Shown piece by piece: positions 1 to 7,442 of a stretch of DNA of 51,689 nt (the first letter of the stretch is position 1; each line of letters opens with the position of its first letter). This stretch comes from Pseudomonas citronellolis. Lineage in GTDB: Bacteria > Pseudomonadota > Gammaproteobacteria > Pseudomonadales > Pseudomonadaceae. Under the pieces are notes generated by a model. That model was not told the DNA's origin and ran no database searches. It saw only the letters and a list, made by a program, of their open reading frames with translations. The stretch lies in contig NZ_FOLS01000045.1 of the NCBI RefSeq assembly GCF_900112375.1, positions 1-51,689 on the forward strand, given 5' to 3'. The position numbers and the translations under genes were made by a program.

Positions 1-622
1 GGATGGGTTGAGCTTGCGAAACCCATGCGGCCGCGGTGATGGGTATCGCTTCGCTCAACACCATCCTACGGGGTGGTTTGCCGGCGGGGGTAGGAGCGGA
101 CCTTGTCCGCGATGGCCGGAGGCTCCGGCGCGATTCGCGGATGAGATCCGCTCCTACGGGTTGCCCCGCACCAAGCCCCTTGTAGGAGCGCGCCCTGCGC
201 GCGAATCGCGGGCAGGGCCCGCTCCTACAGGTTGGTGCCGAACTCCCCGAGCATGCCGGGCAGCCCCCTCGCCCGCTTGCGGGAGAGGGCTGGGGAGAGG
301 GTGCTCTTCTACGCCCCCCGCTCCGATCTCAACCTCGGCACGGAACACAGTCCAGTTCCAGGGACACACGAACGTAGGAGCGGACTCCGTCCGCGATTGG
401 CCCCGCTCAGGACACGCTCCATCGAGGACAAAGTCCGCTCCCGCATGAGCGAGCATGGCTTTTCGTAGGATGGTGTTGAGCGAAGCGATACCCATCACCG
501 CGGCCGCATGGGTTTCGCAAGCTCAACCCATCCTACGGAAAGCGCCTCGGCGCAGACAGTTATTCCTACAGGTTGGCGCCGGACCCACCGGGGCCCGGCC
601 CCACAAAGAACCGATGCCAGGA
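1..622. repeat. Intergenic array of REP-type hairpins with a perfect 70-bp inverted repeat
   Basis: No gene is supported here. Bases 1-70 are the exact reverse complement of 464-533 (family built on GGATGGGTTGAG ... GATGGGTATCGC). Between them lie REP-type units of the form GTAGGAGCGGAC...GTCCGCGAT (about 90-232 and 372-455) and a CCCTCGCCC/GGGAGAGGG hairpin unit (about 258-305). The short reading frames in this stretch follow the repeats and are not gene-like. The array lies beyond the 3' end of the SPFH gene and may work as a terminator or mRNA stabiliser, which is inference. Confidence 0.85.
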
Positions 623-1513
623 TCAGGGACGCGCGCGGTTCACATCGATGAACGGCAGCGTCGAGCCCGGCAGCATGGTTTCCGGCAGCTTGCCGTCCCA
701 GCGTTCGGCCTTGGTCAGTTCGATGAGGTTCTGGTTCGAGGCCAGGGCCTCGGCCTTGGCGCGGATGGCATCGGCCTCGGCCTGGCCGCGCAGGCGGGTG
801 GCCTCGGCGTCGGCCTTGGCCTGGGCCAGCTTGGAGTCGGCCTCGGCCTGCGCCTGGGTGACCTGGATCTGCGCCTGCACCTGCTCGGTGGCGAGGTTCT
901 GCTGGCGGGTCTGGATCGCCACCTCGGCCTTCATGCGCTCCTCGATGGAGCGTTCGTAGGCGTCGGAAAAGTCGATGTTCTCCACCTGCACGCCGTCGAT
1001 CACCACCGGGCCCTTGACCGCGGCCTTGACCGCGGTGGCCACGTCGGCAACGAACTGCCCCCGGTTCTGCACCGCCTGGATCGCCGTATAGCGGCCGAAG
1101 ACGTTTTCCACCTGGGTCGGCACCTGGCGGCTGATCAGACGGTCCACCAGCCCCTGCAGATCGCCATAGCCGGAGTAGACCTTCGCCACCTCGTCCGGCG
1201 TCACGTGCCAGGACACCGAGACCACCAGCGCCGCGCTCTGCTGGTCGCGGCTGTACGCCTGCAGTTGCTCGTAGCGGCTGGTGTGGTTCTGGATCGACAG
1301 GGTCTTCACCGTCTCGATGAACGGCACCTTCCAGCCCAGCCCGGGCTCGGCCACGTCCACCAGCTTGCCGTTGCGCAGCACCACGCCGCGCTCCTTCTCG
1401 TCGATGGTGTAGAACGAGCCGCCCACGGCGACCAGCACCAGCAGGCCGATCAGGCCGCCGGCGACGAGTTTCAGGGGAAAGGCGCGCGGCAGCGCCTGGG
1501 GAATGTTCGCCAT
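623..1513 (-). CDS. SPFH/prohibitin-family membrane protein
   Basis: A 296-aa protein of the prohibitin/stomatin (SPFH, Band 7) family. A single N-terminal membrane helix (about residues 14-32) is followed by the SPFH domain, which begins near FYTIDEKERGVVLRNGK. An Ala/Gln/Glu-rich coiled coil (about 200-265, with many AQA/EAD heptads) follows. Family members form large membrane-bound rings, often linked to quality control or to FtsH-type proteases; no protease gene lies next to it here. The start is supported by an AAGGAG ribosome site about 7 bases upstream of the ATG. It appears to be transcribed alone. The family is clear, the exact role is not. Confidence 0.9.
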   Translation of the reverse strand: MANIPQALPRAFPLKLVAGGLIGLLVLVAVGGSFYTIDEKERGVVLRNGKLVDVAEPGLGWKVPFIETVKTLSIQNHTSRYEQLQAYSRDQQSAALVVSVSWHVTPDEVAKVYSGYGDLQGLVDRLISRQVPTQVENVFGRYTAIQAVQNRGQFVADVATAVKAAVKGPVVIDGVQVENIDFSDAYERSIEERMKAEVAIQTRQQNLATEQVQAQIQVTQAQAEADSKLAQAKADAEATRLRGQAEADAIRAKAEALASNQNLIELTKAERWDGKLPETMLPGSTLPFIDVNRARP

Positions 1514-1649
1514 GGGGCATCTCCTTGAAAGTGGCGTTCCTGGGGCCCGGCACCTGCGCCGGGAGCGGCAAGCCTAGCGGATTGACCTGGGCCGGCACCA
1601 GCATCGAATGTCGCTCGCCTCGAAGGAAACGAACTCCACCAGCAATCCT

Positions 1650-2519
1650 TCAGCCCTCGCTCGACAACCTCAACGTCCTGATCAACAGGTTCCGCAGGCT
1701 GTCCACGGCCTTGGAGCCCTGGGAAGCGCGGCTTCGATAGACGGCGACCTCCATGGGCTCCAGCGGGCCGAGCCCCTGCTCGACGCCCAGTATCTGCAAG
1801 TGATCGGGGGCGCTGCATTGCGTCAGCACCGCCACCGCCAGGCCGCTCTCCACCGCGGCGAGCTGCCCGGCGAGGCTGGAGCTGTTGTACACCACCTTGT
1901 AGCGCCGGCCCTGCAGCGCCAGGGAGTTGATCGCGCTGCGCCGTGCGAGGCTCGTGCTCTCGTAGACCGCGATCGGCAGCGGGTCGCGCCGCCAAAGCTC
2001 GAACTGCGGCGAGCCCACCCAGACCATGGGTTCGTGGAACAGCAGCGTTCCGCGCCGGGAGTGGTCGCGGGAAACCAGCGCCAGGTCCAGATCGCCGCTG
2101 GCCACCCGCGGGATGAGCGCCGTCGACTGCTCGCAGTTCAGTTCGATTTCCACGCTGCCATAGCGCTGGGCGAAACGCTTGAGCACCGGCGTGAGGTACT
2201 TGGCCGCATAGTCATCGGGCACGCCAAGGCGAACCCGGCCGCTGAGTTCCTCGCCATGGAAGGCGGCTTGGGTTTCGGCGTGCAGGTCGAGCATACGGCG
2301 GGCGAAGCCCAGCAGCGTCTGGCCGTCCGCGGTCAGCTGCAGGCTGCGCGGACCGCGTACCAGCAGTTGCCGGCCCAGGGCGCTTTCCAGTTTCTTCAAC
2401 TGCATGCTGACCGCCGACTGCGAGCGATGCACCTCGCTCGCAGCGTTCGACAGCGAGCCCGCATCGACCACGGAAACGAAGCACTTCAGCCAGTCCAGCT
2501 GCAGGTCACGCGGCATCAT
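1650..2519 (-). CDS. LysR-family transcriptional regulator
   Basis: About 289 aa. The N-terminal winged helix-turn-helix is seen in LDWLKCFVSVVDAGSLSNAA followed by HRSQSAVSMQLKKLE. The C-terminal half is a LysR substrate-binding domain (for example VRLGVPDDYAAKYLTPVL). The reading frame is open to 2558, but AAGGG sits about 8 bases upstream of the ATG at 2519 and homologues normally begin just before LDWLKCF, so 2519 is preferred. It diverges from the EamA transporter at 2608 and is the obvious candidate to control it. The effector is unknown. Confidence 0.9.
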   Translation of the reverse strand: MMPRDLQLDWLKCFVSVVDAGSLSNAASEVHRSQSAVSMQLKKLESALGRQLLVRGPRSLQLTADGQTLLGFARRMLDLHAETQAAFHGEELSGRVRLGVPDDYAAKYLTPVLKRFAQRYGSVEIELNCEQSTALIPRVASGDLDLALVSRDHSRRGTLLFHEPMVWVGSPQFELWRRDPLPIAVYESTSLARRSAINSLALQGRRYKVVYNSSSLAGQLAAVESGLAVAVLTQCSAPDHLQILGVEQGLGPLEPMEVAVYRSRASQGSKAVDSLRNLLIRTLRLSSEG

Positions 2520-2607
2520 CTTGATCGCCCTTTCCATTCGTTTATCGAATACTTGCATGCGGCATTATGCGCTTCTCGTTCCAACGGGCCAGCCCCACAC
2601 TCGCCGC

Positions 2608-3567
2608 ATGAACACACATGAACAGATAGCGGGGCCGCAGGCTTCGCCTTTCAGCCAGCGAACCGCACCCTCCGCTTCCGACGCCACCGGCGGAACGCTG
2701 CCCTTCGTACTGGGCAGCGTCGTCCTGGGCACCATCGGCCTCTTCCTGCACCAGTCCGGCGCCGATCCGCTGACCGCGACCTGGTTCCGCTGCGCCTTCG
2801 GCCTGCTGGGGCTGACGCTCTGGGCAGCCTGTCGCCGCCAGTTGCGCGGCCTGCTCCCGGGCAGGAAGGCGACCTTCGCGCTGCTCGCGGCGGGCGGCCT
2901 GATGGTGCTGGCCTGGAGCCTGTTCTTCGCCGCCATCGAGCGCACCTCGGCGGGCGTGGCCACGGTGCTCTTCCATGTGCAGCCGCTGTGGGTGCTGATC
3001 CTGGGTACCTGGTATCTGAAGGAGCCGATCGCCAAGCGGCGCGTGGTATCGGTGATCGTCGCCATGGCCGGCCTGGTGCTGGCGACCGGCATACTGGAGC
3101 ACCTTTCGCTGTTCGGCGCGGAGCAGGCCTACCCCGCGAGCTACTGGTGGGGCGTGGCGTTCTGCCTGGTCGGCGCCTTCTGCACCGCCTGCGTCACCAT
3201 CGTCGCCCGGCGGCTACGGCACATGTCGGCCGGCATCCTCGCCTGGTGGCAATGCGCGATCGGAACGCTGGCCCTGCTGGCGTGGCCCATGCTCCACGGC
3301 TGGCCGCAATGGGGCTCCTCCTGGGCATGGCTCGCGGGCCTGGGGCTGATCCACACCGGGCTCGCCTATTCGCTGATGTACGCCGGCATGGCGCGCCTGA
3401 ACACCGACAGGATCGCGGTCTACCAGTTCATCTACCCGGCCGTGGCCATCGTCATCGACTGGCTGTTCTACGGGCAGCGCCTGGGTGCTCTGCAACTGAC
3501 GGGCGTTGCGGTGATGGCCGTTGCCATCTGGTTCACCGAGCGCAATGGGGAAAGGGAGCGGACTTGA
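2608..3567 (+). CDS. EamA/DMT-family transporter (RhaT/RarD-like exporter)
   Basis: A 319-aa inner-membrane protein with two EamA repeats and about ten hydrophobic helices from residue 30 to the end. Motifs include LGTIGLFLHQSGADPLTATWFR in repeat 1 (trimmed here) and VYQFIYPAVAIVIDWLFYGQ in repeat 2. The family exports small metabolites, often amino acids or drugs; the substrate cannot be read from sequence. The frame extends upstream to 2404, but that part overlaps the divergent regulator, so the ATG at 2608 is chosen. Its stop overlaps the next small ORF (TGATG), which implies translational coupling. The divergent LysR gene is the likely regulator. Confidence 0.88.
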   Translation: MNTHEQIAGPQASPFSQRTAPSASDATGGTLPFVLGSVVLGTIGLFLHQSGADPLTATWFRCAFGLLGLTLWAACRRQLRGLLPGRKATFALLAAGGLMVLAWSLFFAAIERTSAGVATVLFHVQPLWVLILGTWYLKEPIAKRRVVSVIVAMAGLVLATGILEHLSLFGAEQAYPASYWWGVAFCLVGAFCTACVTIVARRLRHMSAGILAWWQCAIGTLALLAWPMLHGWPQWGSSWAWLAGLGLIHTGLAYSLMYAGMARLNTDRIAVYQFIYPAVAIVIDWLFYGQRLGALQLTGVAVMAVAIWFTERNGERERT

Positions 3568-3713
3568 TGTCAGCCGATCCTCAATCCCTGGTTTTTGTAC
3601 CCGCTCTCATGACACTGCTCACCGCTGCCGAAAACAGAAAAGGTTCTCCACTTACCGAAGACGAAGTCTGCAGCATCCGCGACCAAGCAACCCGTATCCT
3701 GTCCCACAACTAG
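3567..3713 (+). CDS. Small 48-aa protein coupled to the EamA exporter
   Basis: The ATG overlaps the stop codon of the exporter (TGATG at 3565-3569), a standard coupling arrangement. The product begins MSADPQSLVFVPALMTLL and continues with AAENRKGSPLTEDEVCSIRDQ. This looks like the first half of a small helical Pseudomonas protein that is usually somewhat longer, so it may be truncated at its C-terminus. No catalytic or membrane motif is visible. Function unknown. That it is real is supported by the coupling and by its protein-like composition. Confidence 0.55.
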   Translation: MSADPQSLVFVPALMTLLTAAENRKGSPLTEDEVCSIRDQATRILSHN

Positions 3714-4197
3714 TTTGGGTCTCTGTTGGCCTCAGCAGTTGTCAGTTGCTCAGTTCAGTCTGACTCGATAGCTATAGAGAGGCCGAGTCAAATTGGATTG
3801 CCAGGCGCTCCCGCCATCACGGGCAGATTTGGGCCAAAAGCGGCCATAACCTGTGCGATCCGCCCTCCCCGATTGGCGTCGGAAGGCGGAAGACTGAATC
3901 AGGTGCACCCAGCGAGGAACGCGGCTAGCGGTTATCCGCCGCTGGCGGGTGCCACTCCGTTCCATGCCTGCCCGTAGGAGCAACTGCCCTGCAGGTCGCG
4001 CCGGGGTGCCCACCGGAAGGAGCGGACCTTGTCCGCGATAGCCGGAGGCTCCGGCGCGATTCGCGGATGAGATCCGCCTACGCCTCCCCACCCACTCCGC
4101 TCCCATGTAGGAGCGCGCCCTGCGCGCGAATCGCGGGCAGGGCCCGCTCCCGCAGGTTGGTGTTGAACCTGCCGGGCATGCAGCCGAGAGCTGCGGG
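3714..4197. repeat. Intergenic stretch with REP-type units
   Basis: No gene is supported. From about 3974 to 4158 there are REP-type hairpins (GGAGCGGACCTTGTCCGCGAT, trimmed; GTAGGAGCGCGCCCTGCGCGCG). Around 3930-3955 there is a fragment of the GCGGTTATCCGCCG repeat seen more fully at 44.3 kb. Bases 3714-3970 show nothing recognisable. This marks the left edge of the accessory region. Confidence 0.7.
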
Positions 4198-4519
4198 TCA
4201 GTACTTCCAGGTGACCGAGGCGGTGAGGTTGCGCGGCACGCCATAGTTGGCGGTAGTGGTGCTTTCGTGCAGCGACAGCAGGTACTTGCGATCGGTGACG
4301 TTGTTCAGGTTCAGTGCCGTGCTCCAGTGGCTGTCGATGTCGTAGCTGGCCATCAGGTCCACCAGGGCGTGTAGTAGCCGTTGGCGGCGATGGTGTCGGC
4401 GCCAGCCTTGAGGTGCGAGCGGCCGTAGTTGGCGCCGAGGGTCAGCTCGTGCTGGCGGTCGAACAGCTCGAAGGGACCGGACAGCTGGCCTTCGCCGATC
4501 AGCTGGTGTTCGCGGCTGG
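4198..4519 (-). pseudogene. TonB-dependent receptor remnant (C-terminal beta-barrel)
   Basis: Read on the minus strand, the last part encodes a siderophore-receptor C-terminus: LNLNNVTDRKYLLSLHE, then YGVPRNLTASVTWKY and a stop at 4198-4200. It ends in the aromatic residue expected of outer-membrane barrels. Further upstream another frame encodes mid-barrel sequence (GEGQLSGPFELFDRQHEL ... NYGRSHLKAG). The two parts are joined with loss of frame near 4365-4380 and with a large piece of barrel missing. The plug domain and signal peptide are absent, and the upstream side is joined to an IS4-type remnant at about 4520. Clearly dead; iron uptake was its likely former role. Confidence 0.8.
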
Positions 4520-4681
4520 CGGCGGGAACAAGCGCTCCCGATGAACCGGCAGCAGCAACTCGACAGGGTCGAATAATTCAGGGCCGATTAGCAGGTTGAA
4601 GAAGGCGTAAGCATCCGTATTCGATGTATACCGACGGGCGCACTGCTGTTGATGAATGACGGCCTGGCGCCTAGGATTCAT
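4520..4681 (-). mobile_element. IS4-family transposase N-terminal remnant
   Basis: The minus-strand frame encodes NTDAYAFFNLLIGPELFDP followed by VELLLPVHRERLFPP. This matches, from family knowledge, the N-terminus of IS4-type transposases (consensus AYDFFNLLTGPELL ... LLPxHRERLFPPTETLSMF). The homology stops after RLFPP, exactly where the TonB-receptor fragment begins, so the element has lost everything downstream, including the DDE core. The upstream end is not resolved and may reach about 4760. It records an old insertion followed by a deletion. Confidence 0.7.
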
Positions 4682-4852
4682 CTGGGCGGCTCCTTGGGCT
4701 CGGTGTGTTCGCAACCATCACCGTAGACCAAGACCAGCCTTTCTTTTCTGAATAAATTAGTTAGCGCTTAAGTAAGTGCCATTCAAATCCGCCCCCATTT
4801 CGGCATTTCGGTCCCTGCACCGACGCTACCTTTCGCACCGAAGAACTATCTG
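4682..4852. other. AT-richer spacer before the immunity genes
   Basis: No gene, hairpin or repeat is recognised. Composition shifts here from the GC-rich backbone to the AT-richer CDI immunity region. The 5' end of the IS4-type remnant may lie in the first part. Confidence 0.4.
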
Positions 4853-5143
4853 TTATAGGCAGTACTCAACCGCATACCCCCCTCCTAGTTCTTGCTGTAA
4901 TTTTTTGGCCAATTCTTGCCCTTCAGCTATATGTCGAAACGCCACCTCAGGCGAGCTAAACCCAGAATCAGGCGGGTAGTCGCTATTGAACGTCGCCTGA
5001 TACTCACTGTCCCATGCGGTGATTTCAGCCTTCAGTTCTTGAGAAAGGGGCAAGTCGTCAATATCAATGTGCCCCATAATATCCGGCTCCGGACAAAATA
5101 TCGGTCCAGCCAAATATTCACTCGCTAATCTCAACTTGATCAT
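4853..5143 (-). CDS. Orphan CDI-type immunity-like protein (imm4)
   Basis: A 96-aa acidic, soluble protein (MIKLRLASEYLAGPIFC ... IDDLPLSQELKAEITAWDSE ... GGGYAVEYCL). Small acidic proteins of this kind recur as immunity genes in Pseudomonas polymorphic-toxin loci; that reading is from family resemblance and position. The ATG at 5143 has GGAG about 9 bases upstream; the slightly longer frame would need a TTG. It is the last gene of the minus-strand CDI array, and no convincing toxin fragment is left in front of it. Composition is clearly less GC-rich than the backbone. The toxin it would neutralise is unknown. Confidence 0.65.
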   Translation of the reverse strand: MIKLRLASEYLAGPIFCPEPDIMGHIDIDDLPLSQELKAEITAWDSEYQATFNSDYPPDSGFSSPEVAFRHIAEGQELAKKLQQELGGGYAVEYCL

Positions 5144-5421
5144 GGCAATGGTCTCCAAGAGCTGACTGGATTCGCTCGAACCACGAAACCGTTTGAGTCG
5201 ACGCCAATTGAGACATATTGCTAAACACCATTATATGTGATGAAAAATAGGGGTGAACTCTAATACTGCCCAATCAATTAGCTCTAGAGCAGAAAAAATA
5301 AGCCCCCCTTTTCGGCCTTATCCAATATCAACCCTAGCCAACTAACTGACACTAATAATCATTTTAACCTAATCAAGTACTCCAAACTCTACAGAGTTGA
5401 GCACAAGAAATATTGTTCCAC
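5144..5421. other. Spacer between immunity modules
   Basis: AT-rich, with no secure gene. It contains repeat copy A (5266-5317). A minus-strand frame (MVFSNMSQLASTQTV ...) ending inside the imm4 gene looks faintly protein-like, but the evidence is too weak to call it. Confidence 0.4.
5266..5317 (-). repeat. Direct repeat copy A between CDI modules
   Basis: Read on the minus strand it starts GGCCGAAAAGGGG and continues through TTATTTTTTCTGCTCTAGAGC to GGGCAG (trimmed). It aligns over about 52 bases with copy B at 5915-5968, with scattered mismatches and two bases of gap. Both copies lie upstream of an immunity gene in the array. Confidence 0.75.
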
Positions 5422-5781
5422 CTACGAATTCCCAACATAAACGCTGTTACCCGGAAGATTCATCACCCAGGGCTCACAAATAAAAGAGCAAAACACATCA
5501 AGTCTTCTTCCATCAGAGAGAATAAATGACGGATCAATTGGCTGACCATCAGAGACCCATGAAACATCAACAATTGTAAGCCCTACCAGACCTTCTATAT
5601 TTACATCTAGCTGATTATCCCAGCATGTAAACAATAGCTCTTTACCTTGAGAAACCCGCCATGCACTAGTGGTGACAAAGCTCCAATCGTCACCAGAAAC
5701 AACCAAGGAATCACTATCCCACTCAACATTTTTTATATCGAGAGGAAGAAAAGACATAACAACCCTTAGGAAATCAAACAT
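5422..5781 (-). CDS. Orphan CDI-type immunity protein (imm3)
   Basis: A 119-aa acidic protein (MFDFLRVVMSFLPLDIKNVE ... SDGRRLDVFCSFICEPWVMN). It consists largely of predicted beta strands, with a C-terminal SDGRRLDV...PW pattern that resembles DUF6188-like immunity proteins; this is a tentative match. AGGTGA lies about 5 bases before the ATG. The start codon overlaps the stop of a 37-codon CdiA-CT fragment (TAATG), which is the normal toxin-immunity junction. Its own toxin is reduced to that fragment. Low-GC composition like the rest of the array. Confidence 0.7.
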   Translation of the reverse strand: MFDFLRVVMSFLPLDIKNVEWDSDSLVVSGDDWSFVTTSAWRVSQGKELLFTCWDNQLDVNIEGLVGLTIVDVSWVSDGQPIDPSFILSDGRRLDVFCSFICEPWVMNLPGNSVYVGNS

Positions 5782-5894
5782 TAGTTCACCTGCTCAATAT
5801 GCGTTCTTTCTCTAATCCATTGTTTCCTTTCAGCATTAGAAAGACCTTTCGTTGGTTGCGGTGATTTCCCCGTTGCCAGAACAAAAGGGACGAT
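5781..5894 (-). pseudogene. CdiA-CT toxin fragment 3 (C-terminal 37 codons)
   Basis: Minus-strand frame IVPFVLATGKSPQPTKGLSN followed by AERKQWIRERTHIEQVN and TAA. The stop overlaps the ATG of imm3 (TAATG at 5783-5779), exactly as toxin and immunity genes normally join. An in-frame TAA at 5895-5897 stands directly before it and there is no start codon, so it is only the tail of a former toxin. It is too short to assign a fold. Confidence 0.6.
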
Positions 5895-5914
5895 TTATTT
5901 CTCACACCCTAATT

Positions 5915-5968
5915 CTGTCCAGTCAGCCAGCTTTAGAGCAGGAAAAATAAATCTGCCCCTTTTCGGCC
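5915..5968 (-). repeat. Direct repeat copy B between CDI modules
   Basis: Second copy of the repeat at 5266-5317. On the minus strand it contains GGCCGAAAAGGGGCAGATTT and then ATTTTTCCTGCTCTAAAGC. The core AAAAGGGGCAGATTTATTT resembles a sequence often seen beside REP-associated transposase genes in Pseudomonas; that is recollection, not tested. Its 3'-proximal half follows directly on the broken imm2 gene. Confidence 0.75.
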
Positions 5969-5987
5969 TAAAGACAAAACTACCACT

Positions 5988-6098
5988 TCAGGTTATCTTT
6001 CCGCGCTTTTTTACAGCATCTAGCCAATCTCCCCATGCTGCTGGATCAGCAGGCCCCGAATTATTCAACCAAATCTTCCAGTCCAACGAGACTAGCAT
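5988..6098 (-). pseudogene. Truncated immunity gene (imm2 remnant, 36 codons)
   Basis: The ATG at 6098 overlaps the end of the CT2 toxin frame (ATGCTAG), the expected place for its immunity gene. The product, MLVSLDWKIWLNNSGPADP then AAWGDWLDAVKKRGKIT, stops after 36 residues, just before repeat copy B (5915-5968), and is much shorter than any usual immunity protein. The simplest reading is that recombination at the repeat removed the rest. Confidence 0.5.
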
Positions 6099-6484
6099 TG
6101 CTCCAATATCATCAGATTTCGTCTAGGAATACCGTTTGGATAGCCCTGATCTCTGAGCGGCACCCCTGGAGCCAGACCGAAGCTATCAGCAACTTTCTCT
6201 CTTGGAATTGAACTACCATCCCGAATCTGCGGGAATATTTCAGATTGCCGAATACTCAAATCCGCATTTCCTGTCTTAATCTCAATAATTCTCAGCTTTC
6301 CATCTAGGGGTGCCGCCACAATACCTGGTCTACAGCGACCAGCTCCGCGGGAACTACCAAAAACTTCTTTCGTATTAACTCTGTATTCTTGGGACGAAAG
6401 CTGAACTTTAATGTCGTCCACCATGTTCAGGTAATGATCTCTGATAGTGATCTTTGGAGCATCTATAACCCCTTTTGCCGCAAT
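6092..6484 (-). pseudogene. Orphan CdiA-CT module 2 (nuclease-like toxin domain)
   Basis: Open frame of 130 codons running directly on from the stop codon of the upstream immunity gene (TAA at 6485-6487): IAAKGVIDAPKITIRDHYLN ... GRCRPGIVAAPLDGKLRIIEIKTG (trimmed) ... PRRNLMILEQC. The pattern RPGIV...(I)IEIKTG is that of a PD-(D/E)xK-type nuclease core, with the E-x-K seen as EIKTG; the usual first Asp of RPDIV is Gly here. The only ATG (6424) lies inside the domain and there is no secretion part, so it is a displaced C-terminal cassette that could be expressed only after recombination with cdiA. Confidence 0.7.
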
Positions 6485-6886
6485 TTAAACGTTACGCAAC
6501 GTCCACCATCGAAGACTCACCTCAGGTTCAAGCATCACCCTAGCCTCCGAAGTTGATCCGCAATTATCAAAAACAACTCGGACTCCCGCTCCCGAACTAT
6601 CACGTACTATTTCAATAGATTTGACGTTTTCCGAGGAAAAAATTGCCAACTCCTGCATGGCAAGTCTCAGAACCACTTGGAACGACTCCATGACAGCGCT
6701 AAAAGAAATATCAATTTCGATCTCGTATTTTTTTGATTTTCTTGTATAACGGCATAAAGCCAAGCTTGGATCTACCTCAACAGGTTCGATACCAAACTCC
6801 TCCAAAAAATCGGTTGGGCTTGGAAATTCCACTGCGACCTCCTCAGTGAAGCGGTATGACTTTGCTGAGCTTACGAGTGCCATCAT
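6485..6886 (-). CDS. Orphan immunity protein (imm1b) for CT module 1
   Basis: A 133-aa soluble protein starting MMALVSSAKSYRFTEEVAVE. The open frame runs up to 6961, but residues before 6886 lie in the overlapping toxin fragment; AGG stands about 7 bases before the ATG at 6886. Overlap with the last 44 bases of CT module 1 is typical of toxin/immunity pairs. No known domain is recognised. After its TAA the CT2 frame continues without a gap. AT-rich composition. Confidence 0.65.
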   Translation of the reverse strand: MMALVSSAKSYRFTEEVAVEFPSPTDFLEEFGIEPVEVDPSLALCRYTRKSKKYEIEIDISFSAVMESFQVVLRLAMQELAIFSSENVKSIEIVRDSSGAGVRVVFDNCGSTSEARVMLEPEVSLRWWTLRNV

Positions 6887-7193
6887 CAAGAACCTGGAAC
6901 GTGCTCTGGAAGTTAGCAGCCTTACCTGATGGCCCCATAAAAAATGATTCTCTGACCTCAAATTTTCCGTACTGATTGGAAAAGGTATTTATCACATTAC
7001 CCTCAGTTTTGGCAGAAAGCGTCAAGTGATCAGTTAGCATCTGACGTCCAGCAGAATTGTCTGGAACACCAAGTCTTTTCATTTCGAGCGCAAGCTGGTT
7101 TGAACGAGCAGCATTATGGGAGTTACTAGCGACACGGCCAAATAGATAATCAAACTTACCCGGCGCAATTTCTATTCCTTTTGCACCAAAAAA
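6843..7193 (-). pseudogene. Orphan CdiA-CT module 1
   Basis: Frame of 116 codons that follows the immunity stop at 7194-7196 directly and in frame: FFGAKGIEIAPGKFDYLFGR ... SNSHNAARSNQLALEMKRLG ... GPSGKAANFQSTFQVLDDG ... KVIPLH. The PGKFDYLFGRV..N.HNAARS.Q segment is a junction region common to many polymorphic toxins, followed by a compact C-terminal domain ending VIP. It is not fused to any secretion domain and its only ATGs are internal, so it is a displaced cassette. The toxin activity of this family is not known to me. Confidence 0.75.
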
Positions 7194-7433
7194 TTACTGA
7201 ACAAGCAACTCTTTTGCCAGCTTTAAAGACTCCAAAAAACCATCCAATGGAACTCGTAATATAGAATCCTTTAAGTCAGCAAACACCTCAAGCTCAAGAC
7301 TGTCAACTCCCATGTCTTGATTTACCTGCGCAACTGGCTCTCCTTTGTACCGGATCTCAGCAGTTAAATTCTCATAGCGCGAATCGCTATATCGCACAAC
7401 TTCAAAATCAGGATTGCTTTCAAGTATTATCAT
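7194..7433 (-). CDS. cdiI: CDI immunity protein of the intact CdiA toxin
   Basis: A 79-aa acidic protein (MIILESNPDFEVVRYSD ... AEIRYKGEPVAQVNQDMG ... LESLKLAKELLVQ) directly downstream of cdiA. It belongs to a small immunity family that I recognise as the usual partner of toxins ending APDGRG(L/A)RY...GFV. The frame could also begin at a GTG at 7442, which follows the cdiA stop without a gap (TAAGTG); homologues start at MIILE, so the ATG at 7433 is preferred. It should bind and neutralise the imported or self-made toxin in the cytosol. It is the only immunity gene here paired with a full CdiA. Confidence 0.8.
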   Translation of the reverse strand: MIILESNPDFEVVRYSDSRYENLTAEIRYKGEPVAQVNQDMGVDSLELEVFADLKDSILRVPLDGFLESLKLAKELLVQ

Positions 7434-7442
7434 TCTAATCAC

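Noticed and set aside
5120..5233. Possible toxin tail before imm4 on the minus strand (MVFSNMSQLASTQTVSW ...)
   Set aside because: It overlaps the imm4 start by about 24 bases, has no family resemblance, and no ribosome site or typical toxin ending was seen.
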